Assembly: GCF_000619885.1 (NCBI RefSeq)
Contig: NZ_KK211040.1
Span: forward strand, 429,527 to 493,526
Reading direction: 5' to 3'
DNA length: 64,000 nt
Source of the DNA: Balneatrix alpica DSM 16621
Lineage (GTDB): Bacteria > Pseudomonadota > Gammaproteobacteria > Pseudomonadales > Balneatricaceae
In this document: positions 8,612 to 18,300 of the stretch, in pieces
How positions within the stretch are numbered: position 1 is the stretch's first letter
Layout of the letters: each line of letters opens with the position of its first letter
Made by a program: the position numbers and the translations under genes
The notes under the pieces: model-generated
The model's input: the letters and a program-made list of their open reading frames with translations, nothing else
Told to the model about the DNA's origin: nothing
The model's database searches: none

Positions 8612-8749
8612 ATTAACGTCCCTTGCGGCTCTTGATTAACGTCCCTTGCGGCTCTTGATTAACGCCCCTTGCGGCTCTTGATTAACGCCCCTTGCGGCTC
8701 TTGATTAACGCCCCTTGCGGCTCTTGATTAACGTCCCTTACGGGACTCG
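8612..8749. repeat. 23-bp tandem repeat, six units, abutting the lipoprotein gene
   Basis: Units of 23 bases start at 8612, 8635, 8658, 8681, 8704 and 8727. Units 1-5 differ only by a C/T at one position (T in 1-2, C in 3-5). Unit 6 is diverged and overlaps the 3' end of the lipoprotein gene on the minus strand. Read on the minus strand, each unit contains codons for R-K-G-R or R-K-G-A-like residues and a TAA. The array therefore looks like serial duplication of that gene's last codons plus its stop. There are no spacers, so it is not a CRISPR array. Confidence 0.95.
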
Positions 8750-9033
8750 CCAATATAAAAGCGGGCCTTTTTCGCCTGCTCATAGCAGCCGCCGAAGTTT
8801 TCCACGGTTTGCATGGTTTTCGCCACCGACAACAGTCCCGCTGCCTTGGTGTAGCTTACCGTGCCGGCGAAGCCTTCAGCCTTGGCTAAATCCAACTCCT
8901 GCCAGGCGGCATCCACTTGGGCAGCACAGGAGGCCCGGCTGGGTTTACCCTGCCCCGCACAGCCAAGCAAGCCTAATGACACCAGCAACAGCGCAACCGC
9001 CCCTACACCTTGCTTTATCTTCATGCTCATCAT
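8728..9033 (-). CDS. Small predicted outer-membrane lipoprotein
   Basis: The product has 101 residues or, from the ATG at 9024, 98 residues starting MKIKQGVGAV. A signal peptide ends in the lipobox LLGC, giving a lipidated cysteine near residue 25. The mature part is alanine-rich and probably helical (AAWQELDLAKAEGFAGTVSY), with two further cysteines (ASCAAQ and GGCYEQAKK). A basic tail, SRKGR, ends inside the tandem repeat. AAGGATGG precedes the start. I do not recognise a named family beyond resemblance to small helical periplasmic lipoproteins. It shares the strand with the DUF5062 gene six bases upstream, so the two may form an operon. Confidence 0.75.
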   Translation of the reverse strand: MMSMKIKQGVGAVALLLVSLGLLGCAGQGKPSRASCAAQVDAAWQELDLAKAEGFAGTVSYTKAAGLLSVAKTMQTVENFGGCYEQAKKARFYIGESRKGR

Positions 9034-9039
9034 CCATCC

Positions 9040-9300
9040 TTACTGATTAAGCGGATGTCCTTGCGGCAATTGCCGTGACATCCATAACGCCAGTTTATGC
9101 TTCATATTGGGCAAGCTCTCCTGCCCCTTGGCCAGGGGCTGAATCAGCTTGTCATGCACCAGCAACCGGTAAACATACTCTATTTTGGCATTCGACGAAT
9201 CGGTAGCCTCAAACTCCGCTACCGCACGCTTCTGCGCATACAGCATACCGACCCGTACGGCTTCTTTGGCTAATTCAGATTCATGCTTGAGTTTACTCAT
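9040..9300 (-). CDS. DUF5062 family protein
   Basis: This 86-residue soluble protein resembles the DUF5062 family known mainly from Vibrio and other marine Gammaproteobacteria. The recognisable part is EYVYRLLVHDKLIQPL followed by NMKHKLALWMSRQLP and HPLN. It has no signal peptide or membrane segment and is largely helical. The function is unknown. It sits directly upstream of the small lipoprotein gene on the same strand. Confidence 0.7.
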   Translation of the reverse strand: MSKLKHESELAKEAVRVGMLYAQKRAVAEFEATDSSNAKIEYVYRLLVHDKLIQPLAKGQESLPNMKHKLALWMSRQLPQGHPLNQ

Positions 9301-9399
9301 GCCAGGCTCCTTGTTCCCACTGCTGTAAACATAAGCAGCTTACTCCTGGTACGCCAGCGTTTAAGGTGTCTTTTGCCGGGAAAGGTAGGCCGTCAGAGG

Positions 9400-10395
9400 T
9401 TAAAACAGTTCAACCTGCATCTCCGGTCCCTCATCACTGAGTTGAGCGGTACGCACTAACTCAGCATAACTGACGACCTGATTGCGCCCTTGCTCTTTGG
9501 CGTAGTACAGGGCTTTATCGGCCTTTTCCAGAATCAGCGTGGGGTACAGCTGCTTGTCCAGCCGCATATAACCCACGCTAATGGTGATGGGCTTCAGCTT
9601 GGCTTTTACCCGTTCCGCCACCTTTAAACGTACGGTATTCAGCCGTTGATGCGCACGCTCCTCAGAGGGAGCATCAAACAGGATCACAAACTCCTCCCCG
9701 CCAAAACGGTAGATGCGGTCCTGCTCACGAAAACCCTGCCGTAAAGCATTGGCCAAACTAATCAGAATCTCATCGCCGTAGAGGTGACCATAGCTATCAT
9801 TCACCTGCTTAAAGTGGTCAATATCGACGATAGCCAGCCAAATCGACAGCCTCCCTTCCGGCTGTGACTGTTGGCTTAATTGGCTGACTCTCTGCTCAAA
9901 GGCGCGGCGGTTATAGAGTCCGGTCAGCTTGTCTTTGTAGCTCTCATTCAGCAAAAACAGGTAGTTGCTGTAGATCCGCGTCATCCCATAGATCAGTTCA
10001 TCATGGTCAACCAGGCTATTGTTCGACTCTAGCTCTAAGGCTCCCATCACCTTGGCATTCAGCAGAATGGGACACCAACTGAAATGATGGCCACTATCCT
10101 CAGTGTAGACATTACGTTGTTCATGCCAGCTCACCCTGGTACGACCAGGTGGGCTCACGCCATAAGCCTGCTCTAGCCACTGCACCGCAGTGCCCTCTTG
10201 GCTGGTATCAATGCGTAAATTGACCGCCAGTTCGGCCTCCTGCCACTGCTCATGAGCATTGAGCTTATATAAGCGCAGCGCTTGAATTGGCAACATTTCC
10301 GCCAAACTGGCCGCTAAGCTGTAGTCCAGCGAATCCAGATCTCGCTGCTCGGTCAACTCCACAATGGAGCCCAGAATCGATAAAGATGAAGACAC
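9400..10395 (-). CDS. Diguanylate cyclase with N-terminal GAF-like domain
   Basis: The 331-residue protein makes cyclic di-GMP from two GTP. The C-terminal GGDEF domain (about 160-320) starts with DKLTGLYNRRAFEQR and has the active-site loop RFGGEEFVIL. The inhibitory I-site RxxD (REQD) lies five residues before it, so product inhibition is expected. The N-terminal 150 residues have no transmembrane segment and resemble a degenerate GAF-type sensor. It is monocistronic between the convergent side of the DUF5062 gene and the small gene beside can. Confidence 0.93.
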   Translation of the reverse strand: MSSSLSILGSIVELTEQRDLDSLDYSLAASLAEMLPIQALRLYKLNAHEQWQEAELAVNLRIDTSQEGTAVQWLEQAYGVSPPGRTRVSWHEQRNVYTEDSGHHFSWCPILLNAKVMGALELESNNSLVDHDELIYGMTRIYSNYLFLLNESYKDKLTGLYNRRAFEQRVSQLSQQSQPEGRLSIWLAIVDIDHFKQVNDSYGHLYGDEILISLANALRQGFREQDRIYRFGGEEFVILFDAPSEERAHQRLNTVRLKVAERVKAKLKPITISVGYMRLDKQLYPTLILEKADKALYYAKEQGRNQVVSYAELVRTAQLSDEGPEMQVELF

Positions 10396-10455
10396 GTCAA
10401 CACCTTGAATTCAAAGGTTTAGCTGCCTATAGCGGCCATGACGAAAGAGCACAAG

Positions 10456-10737
10456 TCAAAGGCTGGTGAGCGCTGGCACCAGGCCATTTTTGGCCAGCAC
10501 CCGATACACTTTTTGGCTGGTTTTCGCCAGCTTTTGCAGGTCACCCAGGGTTGGAGTCTCTCCCTGGGCTAAGCGCTGCTCCCATTCCAGTAACTCCAGA
10601 TCGAGAAAATCCAGCAGTTTTTTCGAGCAGCCATGACAGACCCCGGTACAGAGTACGGATACCGGGGTGGCAAAGGGTACCGCCTGGCGCACCTGTGCAA
10701 TCAATTGCTGCATCGCCAAGACGGTACGAGGCTTCAT
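10456..10737 (-). CDS. Small conserved hypothetical protein with a C-x3-C-x2-C motif
   Basis: The 93-residue protein is coupled to can, since its ATG overlaps the can stop codon by four bases. The only distinctive motif is LCTGVCHGCSKK (cysteines near 30-37), which could bind a metal. The remainder is helical (DLELLEWEQRLAQG, LQKLAKTSQKVYRVLAKNG). I do not recognise a function. The tight overlap suggests translation together with carbonic anhydrase. Confidence 0.7.
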   Translation of the reverse strand: MKPRTVLAMQQLIAQVRQAVPFATPVSVLCTGVCHGCSKKLLDFLDLELLEWEQRLAQGETPTLGDLQKLAKTSQKVYRVLAKNGLVPALTSL

Positions 10738-11366
10738 TTGGCCAGTGGGGGTAACTGATAGATGGCGGCGATTTGCTCCTGGCTGTTGATATCCACATGC
10801 AGATCACGGATGCGGCCATCTTCAATCGCATAGGTCCAGCCATGGATGGCCAGCTCCCGCCCTTGCTGCCAGGCACGCTGCACCACCTTGGTCTGGCTTA
10901 CATGCTGTACCTGGCGGATCACGTTCAGCTCACAGAGGCGGTCAAAGCGGGCTGGCTCATCCAGCTGCTGTAGCTCCTCTACATTTAGCTGATAGGTGTC
11001 CTTGATATGACGCAGCCAGTTGTCGATAAAACCATAGTCACCATTTTCCATCGCAGCCTTTACTCCGCCACAACCATAGTGCCCACAGACAATAATGTGC
11101 TTAACCTTGAGGTATTCCACCGCGTAATACAGCACTGACAAACAATTCAGATCGGTGTGAATCACCTGGTTGGCAATATTACGGTGGACAAAAATTTCCC
11201 CCGGTAACAGGCCAACAATTTCATTGGCGGGCACCCGTGAGTCCGAGCAACCGATCCACAGGTAATCCGGCGTTTGTTGCGCAGATAAGACCTTAAAAAA
11301 GCCCGGGCGCTCCTGTTCCATCCGTTGCGCCCAGGCTTCATTGTTGCGTAATAAGTTGCTTAGCAT
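10734..11366 (-). CDS. can: Beta-class carbonic anhydrase
   Basis: This zinc enzyme interconverts CO2 and bicarbonate. The 210-residue protein is close in length to E. coli Can. Zinc ligands and the Asp-Arg dyad are visible as CSDSRVPA (C40, D42, R44) and GHYGCGG (H96, C99). FVHRNIANQV is also a family hallmark. The neighbouring gene downstream overlaps it by four bases. Upstream, 19 bases away, is the PpiC gene of the nar cluster, so read-through from nar is possible. Confidence 0.96.
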   Translation of the reverse strand: MLSNLLRNNEAWAQRMEQERPGFFKVLSAQQTPDYLWIGCSDSRVPANEIVGLLPGEIFVHRNIANQVIHTDLNCLSVLYYAVEYLKVKHIIVCGHYGCGGVKAAMENGDYGFIDNWLRHIKDTYQLNVEELQQLDEPARFDRLCELNVIRQVQHVSQTKVVQRAWQQGRELAIHGWTYAIEDGRIRDLHVDINSQEQIAAIYQLPPLAK

Positions 11367-11385
11367 GACAGGCCCCAGTAAGTAG

Positions 11386-12213
11386 TTACTGGATCAGCAT
11401 AGAGTCCGCCGCCTCAAAATCAATGCCTTCAATCTCCGCCTGTCCGGCGAGTACACGAATGTACTGGCCAATCGCCGTACGGAATACCCGCTCATTTAAG
11501 TACTGACGAATCTTGTCCTGTACCTGCTCGTAAGGCAGGGATTGGCCCTCTTCACGGTAATCGATACGCACCACATGGAAGCCATAGCGGCTTTCAATCG
11601 GCCGTGCCGCCAAACCCAGTGGCAGACTAAACAGGGGGCGCTCAAACTCTGGTACAGTCTGGCCTTTACTGAGCTGGCCCAGGCTGCCATCCATCTCTTT
11701 GGAAGGACAGGCAGAATGCTGCTTGGCTAGGCGGGCAAAGCTATCCGGCTGCTGTTGCAACTGGGCAATTAACGCCTCCGCCTCGGCCTGGGCACGGACT
11801 CTGGCCTGGGCATCATCCGGATGTGCGGCGAGCAGGATATGACTGGCGGCTAGAATAACCGGGGTTTTAAAACGCTCAGGATTACTGGCGAAATACTGTT
11901 TGCAGTCTTCCTCGCTGGCTTCAGGGCGCTGCACCTGCTCAGCTAATAGGGAGCGAATCGCCGCTTCCTCATCGCTTTCGCCCTCTAACGGGCTGATGGC
12001 CAAACCAAGCTTATGGGCTTCGTCCACCAGTAACTGACGCACCACCAGCGCCTGGGCCGCTTGTTGCCAAGCCTGCTCAAGGGTATCGGCGGGATGGTAT
12101 TGCATCTCGGCAGCGATGGCCTCGCTGTCCAGTTCCACACCATTCACTTTTACCGCGGGCATCGCCACCGCATCCAGTTGCTGGGAAATATTGATCGCTT
12201 CAATAGGTTGCAT
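11386..12213 (-). CDS. PpiC-type peptidyl-prolyl isomerase of the nar cluster
   Basis: I take the ATG at 12213 (275 residues, MQPIEAINISQQLD), which has CAGGAG nine to ten bases before it; the frame runs further upstream without a good site. An N-terminal helical chaperone-like part is followed by a parvulin domain (about 140-235). That domain shows ASHILLAAHPDDAQARVRAQAEA, FARLAKQHSACPSKEMDGSLGQL and RYGFHVVRIDYRE. No signal peptide is seen, so it is probably cytoplasmic. It resembles the NifM-like isomerase that follows narGHJI in Pseudomonas, where it is thought to help fold nitrate reductase. Confidence 0.88.
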   Translation of the reverse strand: MQPIEAINISQQLDAVAMPAVKVNGVELDSEAIAAEMQYHPADTLEQAWQQAAQALVVRQLLVDEAHKLGLAISPLEGESDEEAAIRSLLAEQVQRPEASEEDCKQYFASNPERFKTPVILAASHILLAAHPDDAQARVRAQAEAEALIAQLQQQPDSFARLAKQHSACPSKEMDGSLGQLSKGQTVPEFERPLFSLPLGLAARPIESRYGFHVVRIDYREEGQSLPYEQVQDKIRQYLNERVFRTAIGQYIRVLAGQAEIEGIDFEAADSMLIQ

Positions 12214-12386
12214 AATCGGGCTCCTGAGTCTGCATCCTGTTTCTTCACCTTGGCAAAGCACCCTGCCTACTGACAAGATGCTTTAACAAAGCCTGGATTC
12301 TTGAAGAGGTCAGAGATGGCTGGGGCCCTCTATGGTGGCCGCTAGCTATCACAGCGCCCACCACCCCAACCATGTCTGATTCTGTT

Positions 12387-13064
12387 TTAACCCCGTGCCC
12401 GAACGATCTGATAAGAGCGAGCCAAGTACTTCACCGGCACACTCCAGACGTGGACCAAACGGGTGAAGGGGAAGATCAAAAACAGGGTCAAGCCAAGCAG
12501 AATGTGAATCTTGTAGAGCACATTCACATCGGCGATATGAGCCGCCGCGCCGCCCTGGAAGGTCACAATCGCCTGAGCCCAGGCCGCCAGTTGCAGCATC
12601 ACGCTACCGTCCATGTGGCCGAGTGAAGGCAGAATGGTCAGCAGCCCCAGGGTGACCTGAGCCAGCAACAACGCAATCACCAATAGATCATTGCGGCTAC
12701 CGGTATTACGTACCCGCGGATCAGTCAGGCGGCGCTTGAACAGGCTAAAGGCACCGATCCAGCACATCACCCCGGCAATACCACCGAAGGTAATCGCCAG
12801 TTTTTGTTTAGCCGCACTGGTTAGAAAGACTTCATAGACCGCATGGGGAGTCAGCAACCCCACCAAATGGCCGAAGAAAATCATCAGAATGCCCACATGG
12901 AACAGGTTACTGGCACGGCGCATGCCGGCACTGCGCAGCATCTGGCTGGAACCTGCCCGCCAGGTAAACTGCTCGCGGTCATAACGCACCCAGCTACCGA
13001 TCAGAAACACAGCTCCGGCCACGTAGGGGTAGAGCCCAAAGAGTAGTTCGTTCAGGTAAGACAT
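12387..13064 (-). CDS. narI: Respiratory nitrate reductase, gamma subunit
   Basis: NarI is the membrane diheme cytochrome b that passes electrons from quinol to NarH. Three ATGs lie in a row at 13064-13070. I use 13064 (225 residues, MSYLNELLFGLYPY) because GGGAG lies eight bases before it, and 225 is the E. coli length. Five hydrophobic helices are visible. Heme histidines are expected in LFHVGILMIFFGH and KIHILLGLTLFLIFPFTRLVH. It lies 19 bases after narJ. Confidence 0.96.
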   Translation of the reverse strand: MSYLNELLFGLYPYVAGAVFLIGSWVRYDREQFTWRAGSSQMLRSAGMRRASNLFHVGILMIFFGHLVGLLTPHAVYEVFLTSAAKQKLAITFGGIAGVMCWIGAFSLFKRRLTDPRVRNTGSRNDLLVIALLLAQVTLGLLTILPSLGHMDGSVMLQLAAWAQAIVTFQGGAAAHIADVNVLYKIHILLGLTLFLIFPFTRLVHVWSVPVKYLARSYQIVRARG

Positions 13065-13083
13065 CATCATCACTCCCAGGCTC

Positions 13084-13818
13084 TTATGAGCCGACTTGCC
13101 CCAGGTTGGAAGATGCAGCGGCATCCAGGATCTTCACCGGCATCACCCCCTCCACTTCAGCACGACGCTGACGAATGGCTGAATTGCTACCGCAGTCCTG
13201 GGCGCTGCCCTGACCAAAGCGGATCATCTCTTCTTCCCAGATCTTATCCAGTGCTTCGGGGGTATCATCCCGCTCTTCCTGACTAACGGTTTGCGCCAGT
13301 TCAGGTTGATTGACCTGCACCTGTGCCAGCTCCAGCAATGCCTCGGTAACGGCAGCATAGTGGCTGTCGCGTTGCTTTAAGCGTTCACCGAGCAGCGCCA
13401 GGATGTGGCTGACATCCCCCAACCACTGGCGCACTTCAGCAATGGAGCGGCTAGACAAGTACTCCAGAAACAGCGGTAAATAATCCGGCAGTTCCTTGGC
13501 ATCGATATAGAACCCCTGCTCCTGATAGATATTCATCAGGTCAACCATCGCCTGGCCACGGTCACGGCTTTCGCCGTGCACGTGTTCAAACAGCAACAGG
13601 GAGCAGGAGCGGCCCCGATCGAACAGATTGGTGTAATCCTCCTGCGCATCAAGCAAATCCTGTGCACAGATTTGATCCACCAGCTCAATCAAGGCGGCTT
13701 TGCTGTCCTCCGTCAGGACAGAATCCTGACGGAAGCAGTCAATCAGCTCACGACGGCTGGCCACCAGGCCAGCGTCGGGGTAGTCCAGCAGACAGGACAG
13801 GGCTTTCAGACTAAGCAT
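13084..13818 (-). CDS. narJ: Nitrate reductase assembly chaperone
   Basis: NarJ is a cytoplasmic chaperone needed for molybdenum cofactor insertion into NarG and membrane attachment; it is not part of the final enzyme. The 244-residue protein has the family pattern LSCLLDYPD, DYTNLFDRGRSCSLLLFEHVHGESRDRG and LPDYLPLFLEYLS. It overlaps narH by eight bases and lies just before narI. Confidence 0.96.
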   Translation of the reverse strand: MLSLKALSCLLDYPDAGLVASRRELIDCFRQDSVLTEDSKAALIELVDQICAQDLLDAQEDYTNLFDRGRSCSLLLFEHVHGESRDRGQAMVDLMNIYQEQGFYIDAKELPDYLPLFLEYLSSRSIAEVRQWLGDVSHILALLGERLKQRDSHYAAVTEALLELAQVQVNQPELAQTVSQEERDDTPEALDKIWEEEMIRFGQGSAQDCGSNSAIRQRRAEVEGVMPVKILDAAASSNLGQVGS

Positions 13819-15373
13819 CGTTCAGCTCCTTGGGATTCACTTCCTTCACCATGCCGAGCTTCTGCACCATGGTGACGGTTTGTTTACGGTGAGCGAACAG
13901 GTTGGTATGGCTCTCGCCACCACCACAACCATTGCCAAAGCTGAAGCCACAGCCGCCACGCTCAGGGAAGGCCTCTTTGGCCAGCTCACGGTGACTGGTG
14001 GGGATCACATAGCGATCCTCGTAGTTGGCAATCGCCAGGTAACGGTACATTTCCTGTACCTGCGCCTCAGTCAGACCAACGGCGTCCAGCACCTCGGTGT
14101 TTTTCACTCCCTCGACCTGCTCGTAGCGCTTGAAGGCACGCATCGCCAGCATCCGCTTCAGAGCACGCAGTACCGGCTTTTCATCACCGGCGGTGAGCAG
14201 GTTAGCCAGGTACTTGACCGGAATCCGCAGGGAATCCACATCCGGGATAATGCCGTTCAGTTGCACTTTTCCTGCATCCGCTGCTGACTGGATCGGGCTC
14301 AGAGGTGGCACGTACCACACCATGGGCAGGGTGCGATATTCCGGGTGCAGTGGCAGGGCCAGTTTCCAGTCCATCGCCAGCTTGTACACCGGCGAGCGCT
14401 GGGCAGCGTCGATCACCGAGTCGGGTACGCCGTCTTTACGTGCCTGGGCAATCACCTTGGGATCAAAGGGATCCAGGAAGATTTCCAGTTGCTTCTCATA
14501 CAGGTCCTGCTCGGAGCCTGCGGAGGCCACTTCGGCAATCTTGTCGGCGTCATACAGCAACACGCCCAGGTAACGGATACGGCCTACACAGGTCTCGGAA
14601 CAGACGGTGGGCATACCGGATTCGATACGGGGATAACAGAAGATGCACTTCTCGGATTTACCGGTTTTCCAGTTGTAGTAAATCTTCTTGTAAGGGCAGC
14701 CACTGATACACATCCGCCAGCCACGGCACTTGTCCTGATCGATCAGGACGATACCGTCCTCTTCCCGCTTGTAGATCGCACCGCTGGGGCAGGATGCCGC
14801 ACAGGCGGGGTTCAGGCAGTGCTCGCACAGACGCGGCAAGTACATCATGAAGGTATTTTCGAACTGGCCGTAAATGTCCTTCTGTACATTGTCGAAGTTC
14901 TTGTCCTTGGAGCGCTTGGCAAACTCGGTACCAAGAATTTCTTCCCAGTTGGGGCCCCACTCGATCTTCTTCATCCGCTCACCGGAGATCAGTGAGCGCG
15001 GACGAGCGACCGGCTGGTGCTTGCCTTCCGGAGCGTTGTGCAGGTGCTGGTAGTCGAAATCAAAGGGCTCGTAGTAGTCATCGATTTCCGGTAGATCAGG
15101 GTTGGCGAAAATATTCGCCAGCACCCGCCACTTGCCACCGATACGCGGTTCGATGCTGCCATCAGCCTTGCGAATCCAGCCGCCCTTCCATTTGTCCTGG
15201 TTTTCCCACTCTTTCGGGTAGCCGATACCAGGCTTGGTCTCGACGTTGTTAAACCAGGCGTACTCCATCCCTTCACGGGTAGTCCAGACGTTCTTACAGG
15301 TCACGGAACAGGTATGGCAGCCGATACACTTGTCCAGATTCAGCACCATGCCTACTTGGGAACGGATTTTCAT
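13811..15373 (-). CDS. narH: Respiratory nitrate reductase, beta subunit
   Basis: NarH carries four iron-sulfur clusters that wire NarI to NarG. The 520-residue protein begins MKIRSQVGMVLNLDKCIGCH. Ferredoxin-like cysteine groups are CIGCHTCSVTC, CEHCLNPACAASCP, CRGWRMCISGCP and CIFCYPRIESGMPTVCSETC. The tryptophan within the third group is typical of the [3Fe-4S] cluster in this family. It overlaps narG by four bases (ATGA). Confidence 0.98.
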   Translation of the reverse strand: MKIRSQVGMVLNLDKCIGCHTCSVTCKNVWTTREGMEYAWFNNVETKPGIGYPKEWENQDKWKGGWIRKADGSIEPRIGGKWRVLANIFANPDLPEIDDYYEPFDFDYQHLHNAPEGKHQPVARPRSLISGERMKKIEWGPNWEEILGTEFAKRSKDKNFDNVQKDIYGQFENTFMMYLPRLCEHCLNPACAASCPSGAIYKREEDGIVLIDQDKCRGWRMCISGCPYKKIYYNWKTGKSEKCIFCYPRIESGMPTVCSETCVGRIRYLGVLLYDADKIAEVASAGSEQDLYEKQLEIFLDPFDPKVIAQARKDGVPDSVIDAAQRSPVYKLAMDWKLALPLHPEYRTLPMVWYVPPLSPIQSAADAGKVQLNGIIPDVDSLRIPVKYLANLLTAGDEKPVLRALKRMLAMRAFKRYEQVEGVKNTEVLDAVGLTEAQVQEMYRYLAIANYEDRYVIPTSHRELAKEAFPERGGCGFSFGNGCGGGESHTNLFAHRKQTVTMVQKLGMVKEVNPKELNDA

Positions 15374-18300
15374 TTGGCGGCCTCCTGAACGTAATCGTTG
15401 CCTTCGCCATCAAGCCAGTTGATGCTCTTCATCTTGCGTACCACGACGAACTCATCACGGTTAGAGCCCACGGTGCCGTAGTAGTTAAAGCCGTAAGACT
15501 GCTGGGCATAGCCACCGATCATATGGGTCGGTTTCGGGCATACCCGGGTCACGGAGTTGTGGATACCACCACGGGTGCCGGTGATTTCAGAGCCGGGCAC
15601 GTTGATGATGCGCTCCTGAGCGTGATACATCAGGGTCATGCCCTCGTTCACCCGCTGACTCACCACCGCACGGGCAGCAATGGCACCGTTGACGTTGAAG
15701 ATTTCCACCCAGTCGTTATCTTCCACACCGATCTTCTTGGCATCGATTTCCGACAACCAGATGATCGGGCCACCACGGGACAGAGTCTGCATCAGCAGGT
15801 TGTCGGTATAGGTGGAGTGGATACCCCACTTCTGGTGCGGAGTGATCCAGTTCAGCGCGATCTCAGGATTACCGTTGGTACGCTGATCCTTCATCGGCGC
15901 GATGGTCTTGGTGTTAATCGGCGGACGGTAGGACAGCAGCGCCTCACCGAAGTCTCGCATCCAGGGGTGATCCTGATAGAACTGCTGACGGCCTGTCAGG
16001 GTACGCCAGGGAATAAACTCATGGACGTTGGTGTAACCGGCGTTGTAAGACACATGCTCATCTTCGAGACCTGACCAGGTCGGTGAGGAAATGATCTTAC
16101 GTGGCTGCGCCTGCACATCGCGGAAGCGGATTTTCTCTTCTTCCTTCGGCTTGGCCAGGTGGGTGTGGTCACGCCCAGTTGCCTTACCCAGGGCTTCCCA
16201 CGCCTTGACTGCTACCTGACCATTGGTTTCTGGTGCCAGGGAGAGAATCACCTCGGCAGCATCAATGGCAGTTTCAATCTTCGGCTGACCGGCCGCAGGG
16301 CCTTCGGCCTTGGTGTAGTTAAGCTCACGCAGGAAGTCGACTTCCTTCTGGGTATTCCAGGTGATGCCCTTACCACCGTTGCCGAGTTTTTCCAGCAAGG
16401 GACCGACGGAGGTGAAACGCTCATAGGTTGCAGGATAATCCCGCTCCACCACCAGCATTGCCGGAGCGGTTTTACCCGGAATCAGCTCACACTCGCCTTT
16501 TTTCCAGTCCTGTACTTCCAGCGGCTGCGCCAGCTCTGCCGGGGTATCGTGCAACAGCGGCAGGGTCACCAGGTCTTTCTCTTTACCGAGGTGGCCTTGG
16601 CACACCTGGGAGAAAGCCTTGGCAATGCCCTTGTAGATATCCCAGTCAGAACGCGCTTCCCAAGCGGGGTCGGTTGCCGCCGACAGCGGATGAATAAAGG
16701 GGTGCATGTCGGAGGTGTTCAGGTCGTCCTTTTCATACCAGGTGGCAGTGGGCAACACGATGTCGGAATACAGGCAGGTGGTGGACATGCGGAAGTCCAG
16801 GGTCACCAGCAGGTCCAACTTGCCCTCGGGGGCATCGTCATGCCAGACCACTTCTTCAGGCTTGGCGCCGCCTTCCACACCCAGGTCTTTACCCTGCACA
16901 CCATGCTTGGTGCCAAGCAGATACTTGAGCATGTACTCGTGGCCCTTACCGGAGGAGCCGAGCAGGTTGGAGCGCCAGATAAACATGTTGCGCGGGAAGT
17001 TGGCGGGGTTATCCGGATCTTCCGCGGCAAAGGCCAGCTGGCCAGCCTTCAGTTGTTGCACGGCGTAGTCTTTCGGGTCCATGCCGGCTTTTTCCGCCGC
17101 CACACAGAGGGCCAACGGATTCATGTTGAGCTGAGGCGCAGAAGGCAACCAGCCCATCCGCTCGGAGCGCACGTTAAAGTCGATCAAGGAACCGCTGTAT
17201 TTGGACTTGTCCGCCATCGGCGAGAGGATTTCGTCCACACCCAGTTTTTCATAGCGCCACTGGCTGGAGTGGTTGTAGAAGAAGCTGGTGGAGTTCATAT
17301 GACGGGGTGGACGCTGCCAATCCAAACCGAAGGCCAGCGGCAACCAGCCACACTGGGGACGCAGTTTTTCCTGACCAACGTAGTGAGCCCAACCACCGCC
17401 GGTCTGGCCGATACAGCCACACATCACCAGCATCTGGATCAGACCACGGTAGTTCATGTCCATGTGGTACCAGTGGTTCATCGCCGCACCGACGATGATC
17501 ATCGAACGCCCTTTAGTCTTGTCGGCGTTGTCAGCAAACTCACGGGCTACCTGAATCACCAGATCGCGCTTAACCCCGGTAATCGGCTCCTGCCAGGCTG
17601 GAGTGTAGGGGGCGTTGTCATCAAAGCTGGTAGCGACAAAGTCACCACCCAGGCCACGGTCAATACCGTACTGGGCCAGTACCAGGTCATAGACGGTGAC
17701 CAGCAAGCCATCTTTACCGTCAGCCAGTTTGACCTTTTTCGCCGGCAGGTTGTGGTGAATCACATCGTTGAAGGGGTTATTGGGGAAGTGCTCGTTCTCC
17801 ACCCCGCCAAAATAGGGGAAGCCGACTTTGACCACTTCATCATGGGCATCGAGCAAGCTCAGGCGCAGATGGGTCTCTTCACCTTTGCTGCCTTCACGCT
17901 CTTCGATGTTCCACTTACCCTGCTCACCCCAACGGAAACCAATGGCGCCGTTCGGTACCACCATGGAATCGGACTTTTCATCAAAGGCCAGGGTTTTCCA
18001 CTCGGGGTTGTTGTCATGGCCGAGGTTGTTGGCGAAGTCGGAGGCACGGGCAAAACGACCGGCGGCATAGCTGCCGTTGTCACGCGCTTCCAACAGCACC
18101 AGGTTGGGCATGTCGGTGTATTTACGGCAGTAATCAACGAAGTAGGCGCTGGGTTTATCGACATGGAACTCTTTCAGAATCACATGGCCCATCGCCATTG
18201 CCAGGGCGGCATCAGTACCCTGCTTGGGGTGCATCCAGATATCGCACAGCTTGGAGACTTCGGCATAGTCCGGGGTAATCCCCACGGTCTTGGTGCCCTT

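Noticed and set aside
8612-8749. Tandem repeat considered as a CRISPR array
   Set aside because: Units are contiguous with no spacers, and no cas genes are present.
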